Origin: an uncultured Clostridium sp.
GTDB lineage: Bacteria > Bacillota > Clostridia > TANB77 > CAG-508
Assembly: GCA_902496295.1 (NCBI GenBank)
Contig: CABVAF010000020.1
Location: 1 to 7,621, forward strand
Direction of reading: 5' to 3'
Length of the DNA stretch: 7,621 bases
Positions 1 through 7,594 of the stretch are shown here, in pieces; positions within the stretch are counted from its first letter, which is position 1, and each line of letters opens with the position of its first letter. The position numbers and the translations under genes were made by a program. Under the pieces are notes generated by a model. It saw nothing but the letters and a program-made list of their open reading frames with translations, was not told where the DNA came from and made no database searches.

Positions 1-1244
<1,244 letters not shown>

Positions 1245-1316
1245 CCAAAATTATTTAATTTGATTAACCACATTATCATGTTTTCAGAGAACTATTAAAA
1301 TAAAAATTAATAAAAT
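1245..1316 (+). other. 23S-5S internal transcribed spacer
   Basis: This is an AT-rich 72-nt spacer between the two rRNAs. It contains no tRNA gene; neither a T-loop GGTTCRA signature nor a cloverleaf is visible. It should be transcribed as part of the rRNA precursor and removed by processing, as is usual for rrn operons. I see no clear promoter or terminator in it. Confidence 0.8.
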
Positions 1317-1427
1317 ATATTGGTGATAATTGCGAAGTGGTTCACCTGTTCCCATACCGAACACAGAAGTTAAGCACTTCAGCGCCGAAGATAGTGATTA
1401 GTTGCTAAAATAGGTCGTTGCCAATAT
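1317..1427 (+). rRNA. rrf: 5S ribosomal RNA
   Basis: 5S rRNA is a component of the large-subunit central protuberance. The terminal helix is formed by ATATTGGT (1317-1324) pairing with GCCAATAT (1420-1427), and this sets both ends. The diagnostic loop sequence CCATACCGAACACAGAAGTTAAG (1352-1374) is intact, as is the following CACTTCAGCGCCGAAGATAGT block. At about 111 nt it is shorter than the usual 115-120 nt, which fits Mollicutes-like and some compact Bacilli genomes. It lies 72 nt after the 23S gene and is co-transcribed with it. No tRNA follows it before the operon terminator. Confidence 0.95.
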
Positions 1428-1435
1428 TTTTTTAT

Positions 1436-1472
1436 GTCCAATTACTTTAAACATAAGTAGTTGGACTTTTTT
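1436..1472 (+). terminator. Rho-independent terminator of the rRNA operon
   Basis: GTCCAATTACTT (1436-1447) pairs with AAGTAGTTGGAC (1455-1466). This gives a 12-bp stem with one G-U pair and a 7-nt loop, followed directly by six T (1467-1472). No A tract precedes the stem, so it works in the plus direction only. It starts 8 nt after the 5S 3' end and closes the rrn operon. Confidence 0.93.
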
Positions 1473-1481
1473 GTATATATA

Positions 1482-1510
1482 TTTAAAAATAATAAAATTT
1501 ATGTTATTAT
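1482..1510 (+). promoter_or_regulatory. Candidate extended -10 promoter for the coiled-coil gene
   Basis: TTTAAA (1482-1487, -35-like) and TATTAT (1505-1510, -10) are separated by 17 nt, with TG one base before the -10 (1502-1503). An overlapping alternative -10 is TATACT (1508-1513). The predicted transcript would start at about 1516-1518, almost on the ribosome binding site. The surrounding DNA is very AT-rich, so chance matches are likely. Confidence 0.4.
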
Positions 1511-1527
1511 ACTTGTAGGTGATTTTT

Positions 1528-3030
1528 ATGTCTATTAATATTAGAGAAAGGTTTAGAGAAAGAAAATTTTCATTTCTTTATATTAAAAAGAAGAAAAAAG
1601 AAAATGACAAATTAGGGATATTAAAAAAGAAAAAAGAAGATGAAAGTATATTCAAAATAATATTGTTTTTACCATTAATTTTCTTTGGCTTTATTAAGAA
1701 TATCATAGATCATTTTTCAGGTGAAAATAGTGTACAAAGAAAAAGCATTACATTAAAAAAAGAAGAAATAAATAGAATAAATATTGAAAAAAATATAGTA
1801 ATTCCAAATAATGGTTATATAAAAAACAAAACTATTAATGAAACAATAAAAAGTAAAATGAGTCAAAATAAAACTAAAAATAAACAAGCAATTCGATTAA
1901 AAAGTAATACTAACATTTCAATTAATAAGATTAGTAAGGTTAACAAAACAGAGAATATAAAGGTCATAGATAATATGGAGATATCAATAGCACTAAAAAT
2001 AAAGAAAAAAATAAATAAGCTAAGTAATGAGTATGACATAATAGAAAGTGAAGCCTATTTAATAAAAAAGTATGGTAACGATAAAAATCTTTTAGAAAGA
2101 GCAACTGCTATAAAAAAAGAAATAGAAGTTCTTGAAGAAAAATTAAGTAAAATCAATAAAAACATCAATAATATTAAAGAAAATATCTTAATAGAACCCG
2201 AATCAATAAATGATGAAGATTTAGTAGAAAGTATAATTAAATACAAAGAGTTAATCTCTGATATTGAAGAAAGTAAATTGCCAAACAAAATAAAATTATT
2301 TGATGAATACAAAAAACTTACCATTAAATTGGAAGAATTAGGGATAAAAACAAAAAATCTCGAGGAAGAAACAAAGACAAGAGAAAAAGAATTATCGGAA
2401 AGAGATAGTAGATACAAAGAAGCTAAAGAAAAAATGCTAAATTTAGATGAAATTAATAATAGATGTGATGATATTATAAAAAATAATAAAATATATTTAG
2501 ATAAACTATCATTAAAAATAGGAACAATAAATAAAACAAAATATACTAAGTATAAATTGCAAGGTCTAAATAACCTATTATCAATATCATTAAAATATAT
2601 AGGATTACTATCATTAACACCTTTAAGAGGAATCCTTCCTGGAATAGCTGCAAAAACATATGCTACAAGAAAATTAGTAGGAAGTATGTATCACAGTCTT
2701 CATTATGAAAAACAAGAAAAAATAGTTTACTCATTTGAAAACTACAATTTAGAACTTAATAATAGAATTTGCAGTATAAGTACAGTAGAAGAAAACATAG
2801 ATTTAGCTCTTCAAGATATCAACAATCTAAAAGGTGAGTTTAGAAATAAGTTTCTAAAATACAACCTTTCAGAGTATAACGAAGCATATAAAAAAATAGA
2901 ACTATTAGAGCAAGATGTTCTTAATAGTAGAAAGAAAATATTCCTAATAAAAAATAAACTAGTAGAAAATCAAAAAGTAAATAAAGAAACTTTGACCAAA
3001 GTTCGTAAATTAAACTCAAATAGCAAGTAA
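1528..3030 (+). CDS. Unrecognised lysine-rich coiled-coil membrane-anchored protein
   Basis: I do not recognise a family with confidence. The start is ATG 1528, giving 500 aa. A perfect AGGTGAT ribosome binding site (1517-1523) supports it over the in-frame GTG at 1519, which lies inside that site. Residues 1-40 are strongly basic, with runs of Lys around 20-24 and 33-36. Residues 41-60 form one hydrophobic segment (IFKIILFLPLIFFGFIKNII), probably a membrane anchor. Residues 70-150 are low-complexity and Asn/Lys-rich. Residues 150-335 are heptad-like and Glu/Lys-rich, typical of a long coiled coil. Residues 345-395 are less charged and look like a distinct folded unit (GLLSLTPLRGILPGIAAKTYATR, then GSMYHSLHY). 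A second coiled coil runs from 400 to 495. It follows the rRNA terminator, has its own candidate promoter, and faces the DUF4282-like gene. A structural or envelope scaffold role is possible, but that is only inference. Confidence 0.85.
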   Translation: MSINIRERFRERKFSFLYIKKKKKENDKLGILKKKKEDESIFKIILFLPLIFFGFIKNIIDHFSGENSVQRKSITLKKEEINRINIEKNIVIPNNGYIKNKTINETIKSKMSQNKTKNKQAIRLKSNTNISINKISKVNKTENIKVIDNMEISIALKIKKKINKLSNEYDIIESEAYLIKKYGNDKNLLERATAIKKEIEVLEEKLSKINKNINNIKENILIEPESINDEDLVESIIKYKELISDIEESKLPNKIKLFDEYKKLTIKLEELGIKTKNLEEETKTREKELSERDSRYKEAKEKMLNLDEINNRCDDIIKNNKIYLDKLSLKIGTINKTKYTKYKLQGLNNLLSISLKYIGLLSLTPLRGILPGIAAKTYATRKLVGSMYHSLHYEKQEKIVYSFENYNLELNNRICSISTVEENIDLALQDINNLKGEFRNKFLKYNLSEYNEAYKKIELLEQDVLNSRKKIFLIKNKLVENQKVNKETLTKVRKLNSNSK

Positions 3031-3035
3031 AAAAA

Positions 3036-3060
3036 AAAGATAATTTTATTCCTTATCTTT
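3036..3060. terminator. Short hairpin between convergent genes, possible bidirectional terminator
   Basis: AAAGATAA (3036-3043) pairs perfectly with TTATCTTT (3053-3060) around a 9-nt loop that contains the stop codon of the minus-strand gene. On the minus strand the stem is followed by a run of T, complementary to the A run at 3029-3038, so it should work best for the membrane-protein gene. On the plus strand a broken T-rich tract follows. The stem has only one G-C pair and is weak. Confidence 0.5.
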
Positions 3061-3516
3061 CTTTTCTTCTTTTTTCTCTTCTTTTATTTCTTTTTTGCTT
3101 TTAGATAACTTATCATTAATTTCAGTAGTGTTCTTGCAGATTGTTAATAATAATAAAGAAAATTCAAATCCAATTCTTGCAAGTAGATTTCCTAAAGTTA
3201 ATTGAAGTAAGAAACCAATAAAGCTTATAGATATTAATGAGAATGAAGACAATGTAATATATATAGCCACAATCATATATAATATCTTAAGTAAGGTTTC
3301 TAATAACATTTTTTTGAATGTAAAGAAATCATATATCCAAGCCATAGTACCAGTAAACTTATGCTCATTTTGTTTTGTAAAGACAACAAAGTATAAAACA
3401 ATACCACCAATTATAGCAAGTATAACAGATACAATCATCCATACCCCAGCGGCAGCTACACCTCCGAAATTACTAGAAAAACCATCATTACTTCCTAATA
3501 AACCATTTAATCCCAT
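3046..3516 (-). CDS. Small membrane protein, DUF4282-like
   Basis: This is a 156-aa protein of unknown function. The start is ATG (complement of 3514-3516), preceded by a strong AAGGGAGGT ribosome binding site (complement of 3522-3530). A short Gly/Asn/Ser-rich N-terminus leads to three hydrophobic stretches: about 22-46 (WMIVSVILAIIGGIVLYFVV), 71-95 and 97-126. The tail, about 134-156, is almost entirely Lys and Glu and is probably cytoplasmic. The second half, with a Phe-rich lead-in (DFFTFKKM), an ILY segment and then ARIGFEFSLLLLTICKNTTEI, resembles the DUF4282 pattern as I remember it. In that pattern two helices end in an Arg-x-x-x-Glu motif and a conserved Asn near the C-terminal boundary. 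The extra N-terminal helix is not typical of the short members. It is transcribed away from spoVID and converges on the coiled-coil gene. No partner can be deduced. Confidence 0.85.
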   Translation of the reverse strand: MGLNGLLGSNDGFSSNFGGVAAAGVWMIVSVILAIIGGIVLYFVVFTKQNEHKFTGTMAWIYDFFTFKKMLLETLLKILYMIVAIYITLSSFSLISISFIGFLLQLTLGNLLARIGFEFSLLLLTICKNTTEINDKLSKSKKEIKEEKKEEKKDKE

Positions 3517-3521
3517 AATTT

Positions 3522-3544
3522 ACCTCCCTTAATTAAGTATAACA
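3522..3544 (-). promoter_or_regulatory. Extended -10 element and ribosome binding site of the membrane-protein gene
   Basis: On the minus strand, TGTTATACT (complement of 3536-3544) is an extended -10 element. It is followed five bases later by the AAGGGAGGT ribosome binding site (complement of 3522-3530). No convincing -35 lies 16-18 nt upstream, as is common for TGn promoters. An alternative TATAAT is at the complement of 3549-3554. The leader would be almost absent. Confidence 0.4.
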
Positions 3545-3573
3545 TTAAATTATAAAAAAAAGAACTATTTTTT

Positions 3574-3601
3574 TCATAATTTACAAATTTTAACATATCC
3601 T
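3574..3601 (+). promoter_or_regulatory. Candidate sporulation sigma-E promoter of spoVID-ysxE
   Basis: TCATAAT (3574-3580) matches the sigma-E -35 pattern KMATATT at six of seven positions. CATATCCT (3594-3601) matches the -10 pattern CATACAMT at six of eight. The spacer is 13 nt, slightly shorter than the usual 14-15. B. subtilis spoVID is sigma-E dependent, which makes this site plausible. The DNA is AT-rich, so the match could be chance. Confidence 0.3.
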
Positions 3602-3622
3602 TTATTGAAAGGAAGAGTGATT

Positions 3623-4339
3623 ATGAAACAAATTATACCATTCAAAAAAGAATTACCATTTAAAACAAAAGTTAGTGAAATTACCTCTATATCATTAGAA
3701 AGAGACATAGAGGTAACCGAGGACAAAGTAGTATCCGGAGCTTTCCACATAACTGGAGACTACAAAATGAATGAAGGTTCCATCAGCAGAGAAGACTTCT
3801 CATTTGATCTACCATTTGATATCACTTTAGATCCTAGATATGACATAAGTACTGTTAATGCCGATATTGAAGACTTCTATTACGATATAATCAATGAAGA
3901 CACTTTAAAAGTAAATATTGACTTATTTATTGAGGCAGAGTATTTACCAGAAGAACCAGTAAAAGATGAACCAGAAGACCTATTAGCACCAAAAGAATCA
4001 AAAGAAGCTCCAGAAGAGACCTTAAGAACTCCAAGTACACCAATGGACATTCCAGAGGAGGACGATATAGTGCCAGAAAAAGCAGAAGTAAAATCACCAG
4101 ATACCAGCAGTACTGAAGAATCAAGAGAGGAAACAATAAATATCGGAACAGATCTATTCTCCAACCTAGATAGCACAGAAACATACACAACATACTATGT
4201 CTACATTGTAAAAGAAGATGATACTCTCGAGAAGATACTTACTAAGTATGAAATATCCAAAGAAGACTTCGAAAACTATAACGATATAAACAATATTAAG
4301 CCAGGGGAAAAAGTAATAATTCCAAAAAAAGGTGAATAA
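3623..4339 (+). CDS. spoVID: SpoVID-like spore coat morphogenetic protein with C-terminal LysM
   Basis: In Bacillus, SpoVID sits on the forespore outer surface and drives coat proteins to encase the spore, working with SpoIVA, SpoVM and SafA. The start is ATG 3623, giving 238 aa, with AAAGGA (3608-3613) about 9 nt upstream; the in-frame TTG at 3605 has no such site. Residues 1-108 match the SpoVID N-terminal domain as I recall it: a VSEITSISLERDI opening, a GAFHITGDY strand, FDLPFDITL, and a final DFYYDIINEDTLKVNIDLFIEA. Residues 109-180 are an acidic Pro/Glu/Ser linker. Residues 191-234 form a LysM repeat (YYVYIVKEDDTLEKILTKYE to NINNIKPGEKVIIP-type ending), which binds glycan or lipid II in this family. 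B. subtilis SpoVID is about 575 aa, so this copy keeps both ends and has lost most of the middle. It overlaps the next gene by 8 nt. The ysxE neighbour supports the call. Confidence 0.85.
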   Translation: MKQIIPFKKELPFKTKVSEITSISLERDIEVTEDKVVSGAFHITGDYKMNEGSISREDFSFDLPFDITLDPRYDISTVNADIEDFYYDIINEDTLKVNIDLFIEAEYLPEEPVKDEPEDLLAPKESKEAPEETLRTPSTPMDIPEEDDIVPEKAEVKSPDTSSTEESREETINIGTDLFSNLDSTETYTTYYVYIVKEDDTLEKILTKYEISKEDFENYNDINNIKPGEKVIIPKKGE

Positions 4340-5210
4340 CAATCTACGCGAAATACTTACTAAGTATAATATTCCCATAAAAAAAATTACCATTCTATCA
4401 AATGCCAAAATAATAGATGACAAATTAGTGGTTAAAGAAAGAAAAAAAGATGACATAGAAAGAACATATAGCTATTTAAAATCCCGTTCCTTTGACTATT
4501 TTCCCGAACCAGTTGCTCTTGATAAAAAATACGAACTATACCCATACATTAAAAATAGTTATGAACCAAAAGAACAAAAAGCCATGGACCTAATATATCT
4601 TCTTAGTCTTCTTCACAGTAAAACTACATTTTATAGAGAAGTAGACATTGACCACAACAAAGAAATATACGAAACTACTATAAACAACTTAGACTATCTA
4701 AATAACTATTACACCAACTTAATCACATCAATAGAAAAAGAAGTATATATGTCACCATCTTCATATTTAATAGCGAGAAATATAAATATAATATTTGAAA
4801 GCATCTATTATTCCAGAGACAAAATAGAAGAATGGTATAAACAAATAGAAGATAGCAAAAATGAGCGAGTGGTCAATATTCATAATAACATTACACTTGA
4901 TCATTATATAAAAAGTGAGAAGCCCTATCTTATTAGTTGGAATAAAAGTAGAATAGATAGTCCTATATATGATTTATTATCCTTTTATAAGAATCACTAT
5001 CTAGAATTAGACTTTGATGACTTATTCCATTACTACGAAAGTAGTTATCCATTAAAAGAAGAAGAAAGATTACTTTTATTCAGCCAGATAGCTATTCCCA
5101 GTAAGATAGAGTTAGAAAATGACGAATATAAAATGTGTATAAAAATAAATAAAATGATTGATTATTTATATAAAACTAGTAAACTAATAACGAACTATCA
5201 AAAAAAGTAA
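4332..5210 (+). CDS. ysxE: YsxE-like CotS-family spore coat protein, predicted pseudokinase
   Basis: The 292-aa protein belongs to the CotS/YsxE branch of the aminoglycoside-phosphotransferase-like kinase fold. Visible parts are an N-lobe strand with a candidate ATP-site Lys (KLVVKER, K35), an APH-like helix (DLIYLLSLLHSKTTFYREVD, about 86-105), the segment YMSPSSYLIARNI (139-151), and the catalytic-loop region VNIHNNITLDHYI (181-193). The catalytic HGD...N motif reads H184-N-N, so the Asp is absent. The metal-binding Asp is also absent, because YLISWNKS (199-206) replaces the usual IDFD-type motif. The downstream Asp of SPIYDLLSFY is kept. The protein is therefore probably a non-catalytic coat component. 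The only usable canonical start is GTG 4332, which overlaps the spoVID stop, so translational coupling is expected. B. subtilis YsxE is somewhat longer (about 340 aa) and also follows spoVID. Confidence 0.82.
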   Translation: MNNNLREILTKYNIPIKKITILSNAKIIDDKLVVKERKKDDIERTYSYLKSRSFDYFPEPVALDKKYELYPYIKNSYEPKEQKAMDLIYLLSLLHSKTTFYREVDIDHNKEIYETTINNLDYLNNYYTNLITSIEKEVYMSPSSYLIARNINIIFESIYYSRDKIEEWYKQIEDSKNERVVNIHNNITLDHYIKSEKPYLISWNKSRIDSPIYDLLSFYKNHYLELDFDDLFHYYESSYPLKEEERLLLFSQIAIPSKIELENDEYKMCIKINKMIDYLYKTSKLITNYQKK

Positions 5211-5242
5211 ATGATAGTTCTCTTTCGTTTTATGAGATAGTT
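5192..5242 (+). terminator. Hairpin with two competing 3' arms at the end of ysxE
   Basis: GAACTATCA (5192-5200) pairs perfectly with TGATAGTTC (5212-5220), with the ysxE stop codon in the 11-nt loop. The same left arm can pair instead with GATAGTT (5236-5242), which merges into an eight-T run (5241-5248). The first hairpin lacks an adjacent T tract, so the second pairing may be the one that terminates. It most likely ends the spoVID-ysxE transcript. Confidence 0.55.
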
Positions 5243-5269
5243 TTTTTTATTAATAACCATTCTTTTTTA

Positions 5270-5298
5270 TTTACTTTACCTTCCTAAATTGATATAAT
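5270..5298 (+). promoter_or_regulatory. Vegetative-type promoter of recD2
   Basis: TTTACT (5270-5275) and a perfect TATAAT (5293-5298) are separated by 17 nt. TG sits one base before the -10 (5290-5291), giving an extended -10 element. Transcription should begin at about 5305, directly before the AGAAAGG ribosome binding site (5307-5313). This also argues that ATG 5323, not ATG 5314, is the start codon. Confidence 0.7.
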
Positions 5299-5322
5299 TA
5301 TTAAGAAGAAAGGATGTATCAA

Positions 5323-7509
5323 ATGGAAGAAAATTTTGTCAAAGGAATGCTATATAAAGAAATATATCGTAATGAAATAAATAGTTACATGGTAGGACTA
5401 TTCAAGGTAAAAGAAAGTACATTTTCCGAGTTTGAAGAAGGAGATGTAATAAATATTACTGGAACTCTTCCAAGACTTAGCGATAAAAAAGAATATATAT
5501 TATATGGAGAAGTAGCTAATCATCCTAAATATGGTCTTCAAATGAATGTAAATAGTTTTAACATAAATGTTCCCACCAAAGAAGAAGAACTAATAACATT
5601 CCTATCAAGCGATCTATTTCCCATCGGAGAAAAAACAGCGGAAAAAATAGTAAGTATTCTAAAAGAAGATGTCATAAACAAAATACTCGAAGACAAATTT
5701 TGCCTCGTAGGAATACCAAGACTAACAGACAAAAAAATAAACAAAATATATGAAGTCCTAAAAGACTATCAAGATACATCCAGTATTGTAATAGAACTAA
5801 CCAAGTTAGGTTTTGAAATGAAAGAATCCTTAAGCTTTTTAAACAAATACAATAATAAAATATTAGATACAGTAAATACTAATATATATGAACTAATTGA
5901 AACAGATGAAATGCCATTTACCAAAATAGATGAAATAGCCATAGGAATGGGAATTAATGAAGAAGATGACCGCAGAGTAAAAGCACTAATAATATATGTC
6001 ATGAAAAATCTCTGCTTTAACAATGGCGACACTTATTTAACTGAAGAAGAAATATCATTTAATTTATCCAGTTACGTTAGCATTACTCCAGAAAAGTTTG
6101 ATTACCTAATTCTACAGTTAGTCCGTGAAGGTAAAATAGTTATTGAAGAAAAAAGATACTATCTAAAACATTTTTACGAAGCTGAAAAATACATCTGTGA
6201 AAAAATCTGCTTCCTAAACGATATGCCAATTATGACAAATACCAGTATAATGAAATATATTGATAACGATAAATTTAATAAAATAACTTATGATGATATT
6301 CAGCTAAAAGCCATTGAAAGTGGTGTAAATAATAACATCACCATCATTACTGGAGGACCAGGTACAGGAAAAACAACCATAATCAAAGCCATTGTCAGTA
6401 TCATTATGGATAGTAAGAAAGCTCGCGACACCGATATAGCACTCCTTGCTCCCACTGGACGAGCGGCAAAAAAAATGATGGAAACAACAAATCTTCCCGC
6501 CTATACCATACATAAATACCTAGGTTGGGATAAAGATACCAATACCTTTGCTACAGATGAATATAATCCAAATAAAGAAAAATACATCATCGTAGATGAA
6601 GTAAGTATGATTGATACTCTTCTTATGGAAGCACTTCTAAAAGGAACAAAAAGAGATATTCATCTTATACTCGTCGGAGATTATTACCAGCTTCCAAGTG
6701 TTAGCGAAGGTCAAATACTAAAAGATTTAATAGATAGCGACTGCCTTCCAGTAATAAGTCTAAACAAAATATATCGTCAAACTGAAGGCTCATATATATT
6801 AAATCTAGCCTATGACATAAAAAGCAAAAACATTAGCGAAGACTTATTCATAAAAAAAGATGATTACCTATTCATAAATAGTGACAATGATAATACCTTA
6901 TCCTACATCAAAGAAGTAGTAACCAAAGCAATTAAAAAAGGCTATTCTGATATGGACATCCAAGTACTAGCTCCAATGTACAAAAGCATAAATGGCATAG
7001 ATAGCCTAAATATCATGCTCCAGGAGTTATTCAATCCCAAAGCAAAAAACAAAAAAGAAATAGTCTTCAAAGACGTTGTCTATAGAGAATACGACAAAGT
7101 CCTTCAACTAGTTAATGATCCTGACAATAATGTCTACAATGGTGATATTGGATATATTGAAGAAATTATTGTATCAGATGGCAAAAAAATACCAAATCAA
7201 ATAAATATAAATTATGATGGCAATATCGTAGAATACACTCCTGATAAATTTATTAACTTTAGACATGGATATGCCATTAGTATTCATAAAGCCCAAGGTA
7301 GTGAATTCGATACCGTTATCATGCCAATAACTTCAAACTTTAAAAGAATGCTATACAACAAACTAGTCTACACTGGAGTTACTAGGGCTAAAAAAAGTCT
7401 AATCATTGTCGGAGAACCAAGTTCCTTTATCTATGGTATAAACAATGACTATATAGACAATAGAAAAACCACCCTAAAAGATTTAATAATAAATAAATAT
7501 AATGTCTAG
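5323..7509 (+). CDS. recD2: RecD2-type ATP-dependent 5'-3' DNA helicase
   Basis: This is a stand-alone SF1B helicase that unwinds DNA 5' to 3' in repair and replication-fork maintenance, without RecB or RecC. The start is ATG 5323 (728 aa), with AGAAAGG (5307-5313) ending 9 nt upstream. ATG 5314 directly touches that site and is unlikely. The N-terminal ~95 residues look like the OB-fold (VINITGTLPRLSDKKEYILYGEV region). A helix-hairpin-helix region follows at about 100-260. Motif I is GGPGTGKTT (344-352). Motif Ia is LLAPTGRAAKKM, followed by TIHKYLGW. Motif II is DEVSM (425-429), motif III is VGDYYQLPSV (Q456) and motif IV is KIYRQTEGS. Motifs V/VI are AISIHKAQGSEFD (H655-E661) and YTGVTRAKK (R688). 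All appear intact, and the length fits the family (about 715-800). It has its own promoter and is probably not part of the spore operon. Confidence 0.96.
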   Translation: MEENFVKGMLYKEIYRNEINSYMVGLFKVKESTFSEFEEGDVINITGTLPRLSDKKEYILYGEVANHPKYGLQMNVNSFNINVPTKEEELITFLSSDLFPIGEKTAEKIVSILKEDVINKILEDKFCLVGIPRLTDKKINKIYEVLKDYQDTSSIVIELTKLGFEMKESLSFLNKYNNKILDTVNTNIYELIETDEMPFTKIDEIAIGMGINEEDDRRVKALIIYVMKNLCFNNGDTYLTEEEISFNLSSYVSITPEKFDYLILQLVREGKIVIEEKRYYLKHFYEAEKYICEKICFLNDMPIMTNTSIMKYIDNDKFNKITYDDIQLKAIESGVNNNITIITGGPGTGKTTIIKAIVSIIMDSKKARDTDIALLAPTGRAAKKMMETTNLPAYTIHKYLGWDKDTNTFATDEYNPNKEKYIIVDEVSMIDTLLMEALLKGTKRDIHLILVGDYYQLPSVSEGQILKDLIDSDCLPVISLNKIYRQTEGSYILNLAYDIKSKNISEDLFIKKDDYLFINSDNDNTLSYIKEVVTKAIKKGYSDMDIQVLAPMYKSINGIDSLNIMLQELFNPKAKNKKEIVFKDVVYREYDKVLQLVNDPDNNVYNGDIGYIEEIIVSDGKKIPNQININYDGNIVEYTPDKFINFRHGYAISIHKAQGSEFDTVIMPITSNFKRMLYNKLVYTGVTRAKKSLIIVGEPSSFIYGINNDYIDNRKTTLKDLIINKYNV

Positions 7510-7542
7510 TATAATTATAATAATTTAGTCAATAATATTATT

Positions 7543-7566
7543 GGTATTTAATAATACTTAAATACC
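7543..7566. repeat. Perfect 9-bp inverted repeat upstream of the last gene
   Basis: GGTATTTAA (7543-7551) and TTAAATACC (7558-7566) are exact inverted copies around a 6-nt spacer, TAATAC. The 14-bp palindrome CAATAATATTATTG (7530-7543) directly abuts the left arm. No T tract follows, so a classic terminator for recD2 is unlikely. A protein-binding operator for the downstream gene, or a folded 5' leader or mRNA 3' end, are the alternatives. Confidence 0.5.
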
Positions 7567-7594
7567 TGTCATATTTTAAAGGGGTGATAAAATA

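Noticed and set aside
1741..2500. Long A-runs in the coiled-coil gene as possible phase-variation or slippage sites.
   Set aside because: They are spread through a Lys-rich coding sequence with a biased composition, the frame is intact, and no single long homopolymer stands out near the start.
3314..3532. Plus-strand 72-codon frame opposite the membrane-protein gene.
   Set aside because: The minus-strand frame has the strong AAGGGAGGT site, a clear membrane topology and a matching stop. The plus-strand frame is its mirror.
3880..4456. Three minus-strand frames opposite spoVID and the start of ysxE.
   Set aside because: They are antisense shadows of genes with recognisable domains. Their Leu/Ser/Phe-rich composition is what the reversed acidic linker would produce.
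7549..7577. A second sigma-E-like pair, TAATAAT and CATATTTT with a 14-nt spacer, before the last gene.
   Set aside because: The -10 directly touches the ribosome binding site, so transcription would start inside or after that site. The match is probably due to AT-rich sequence.
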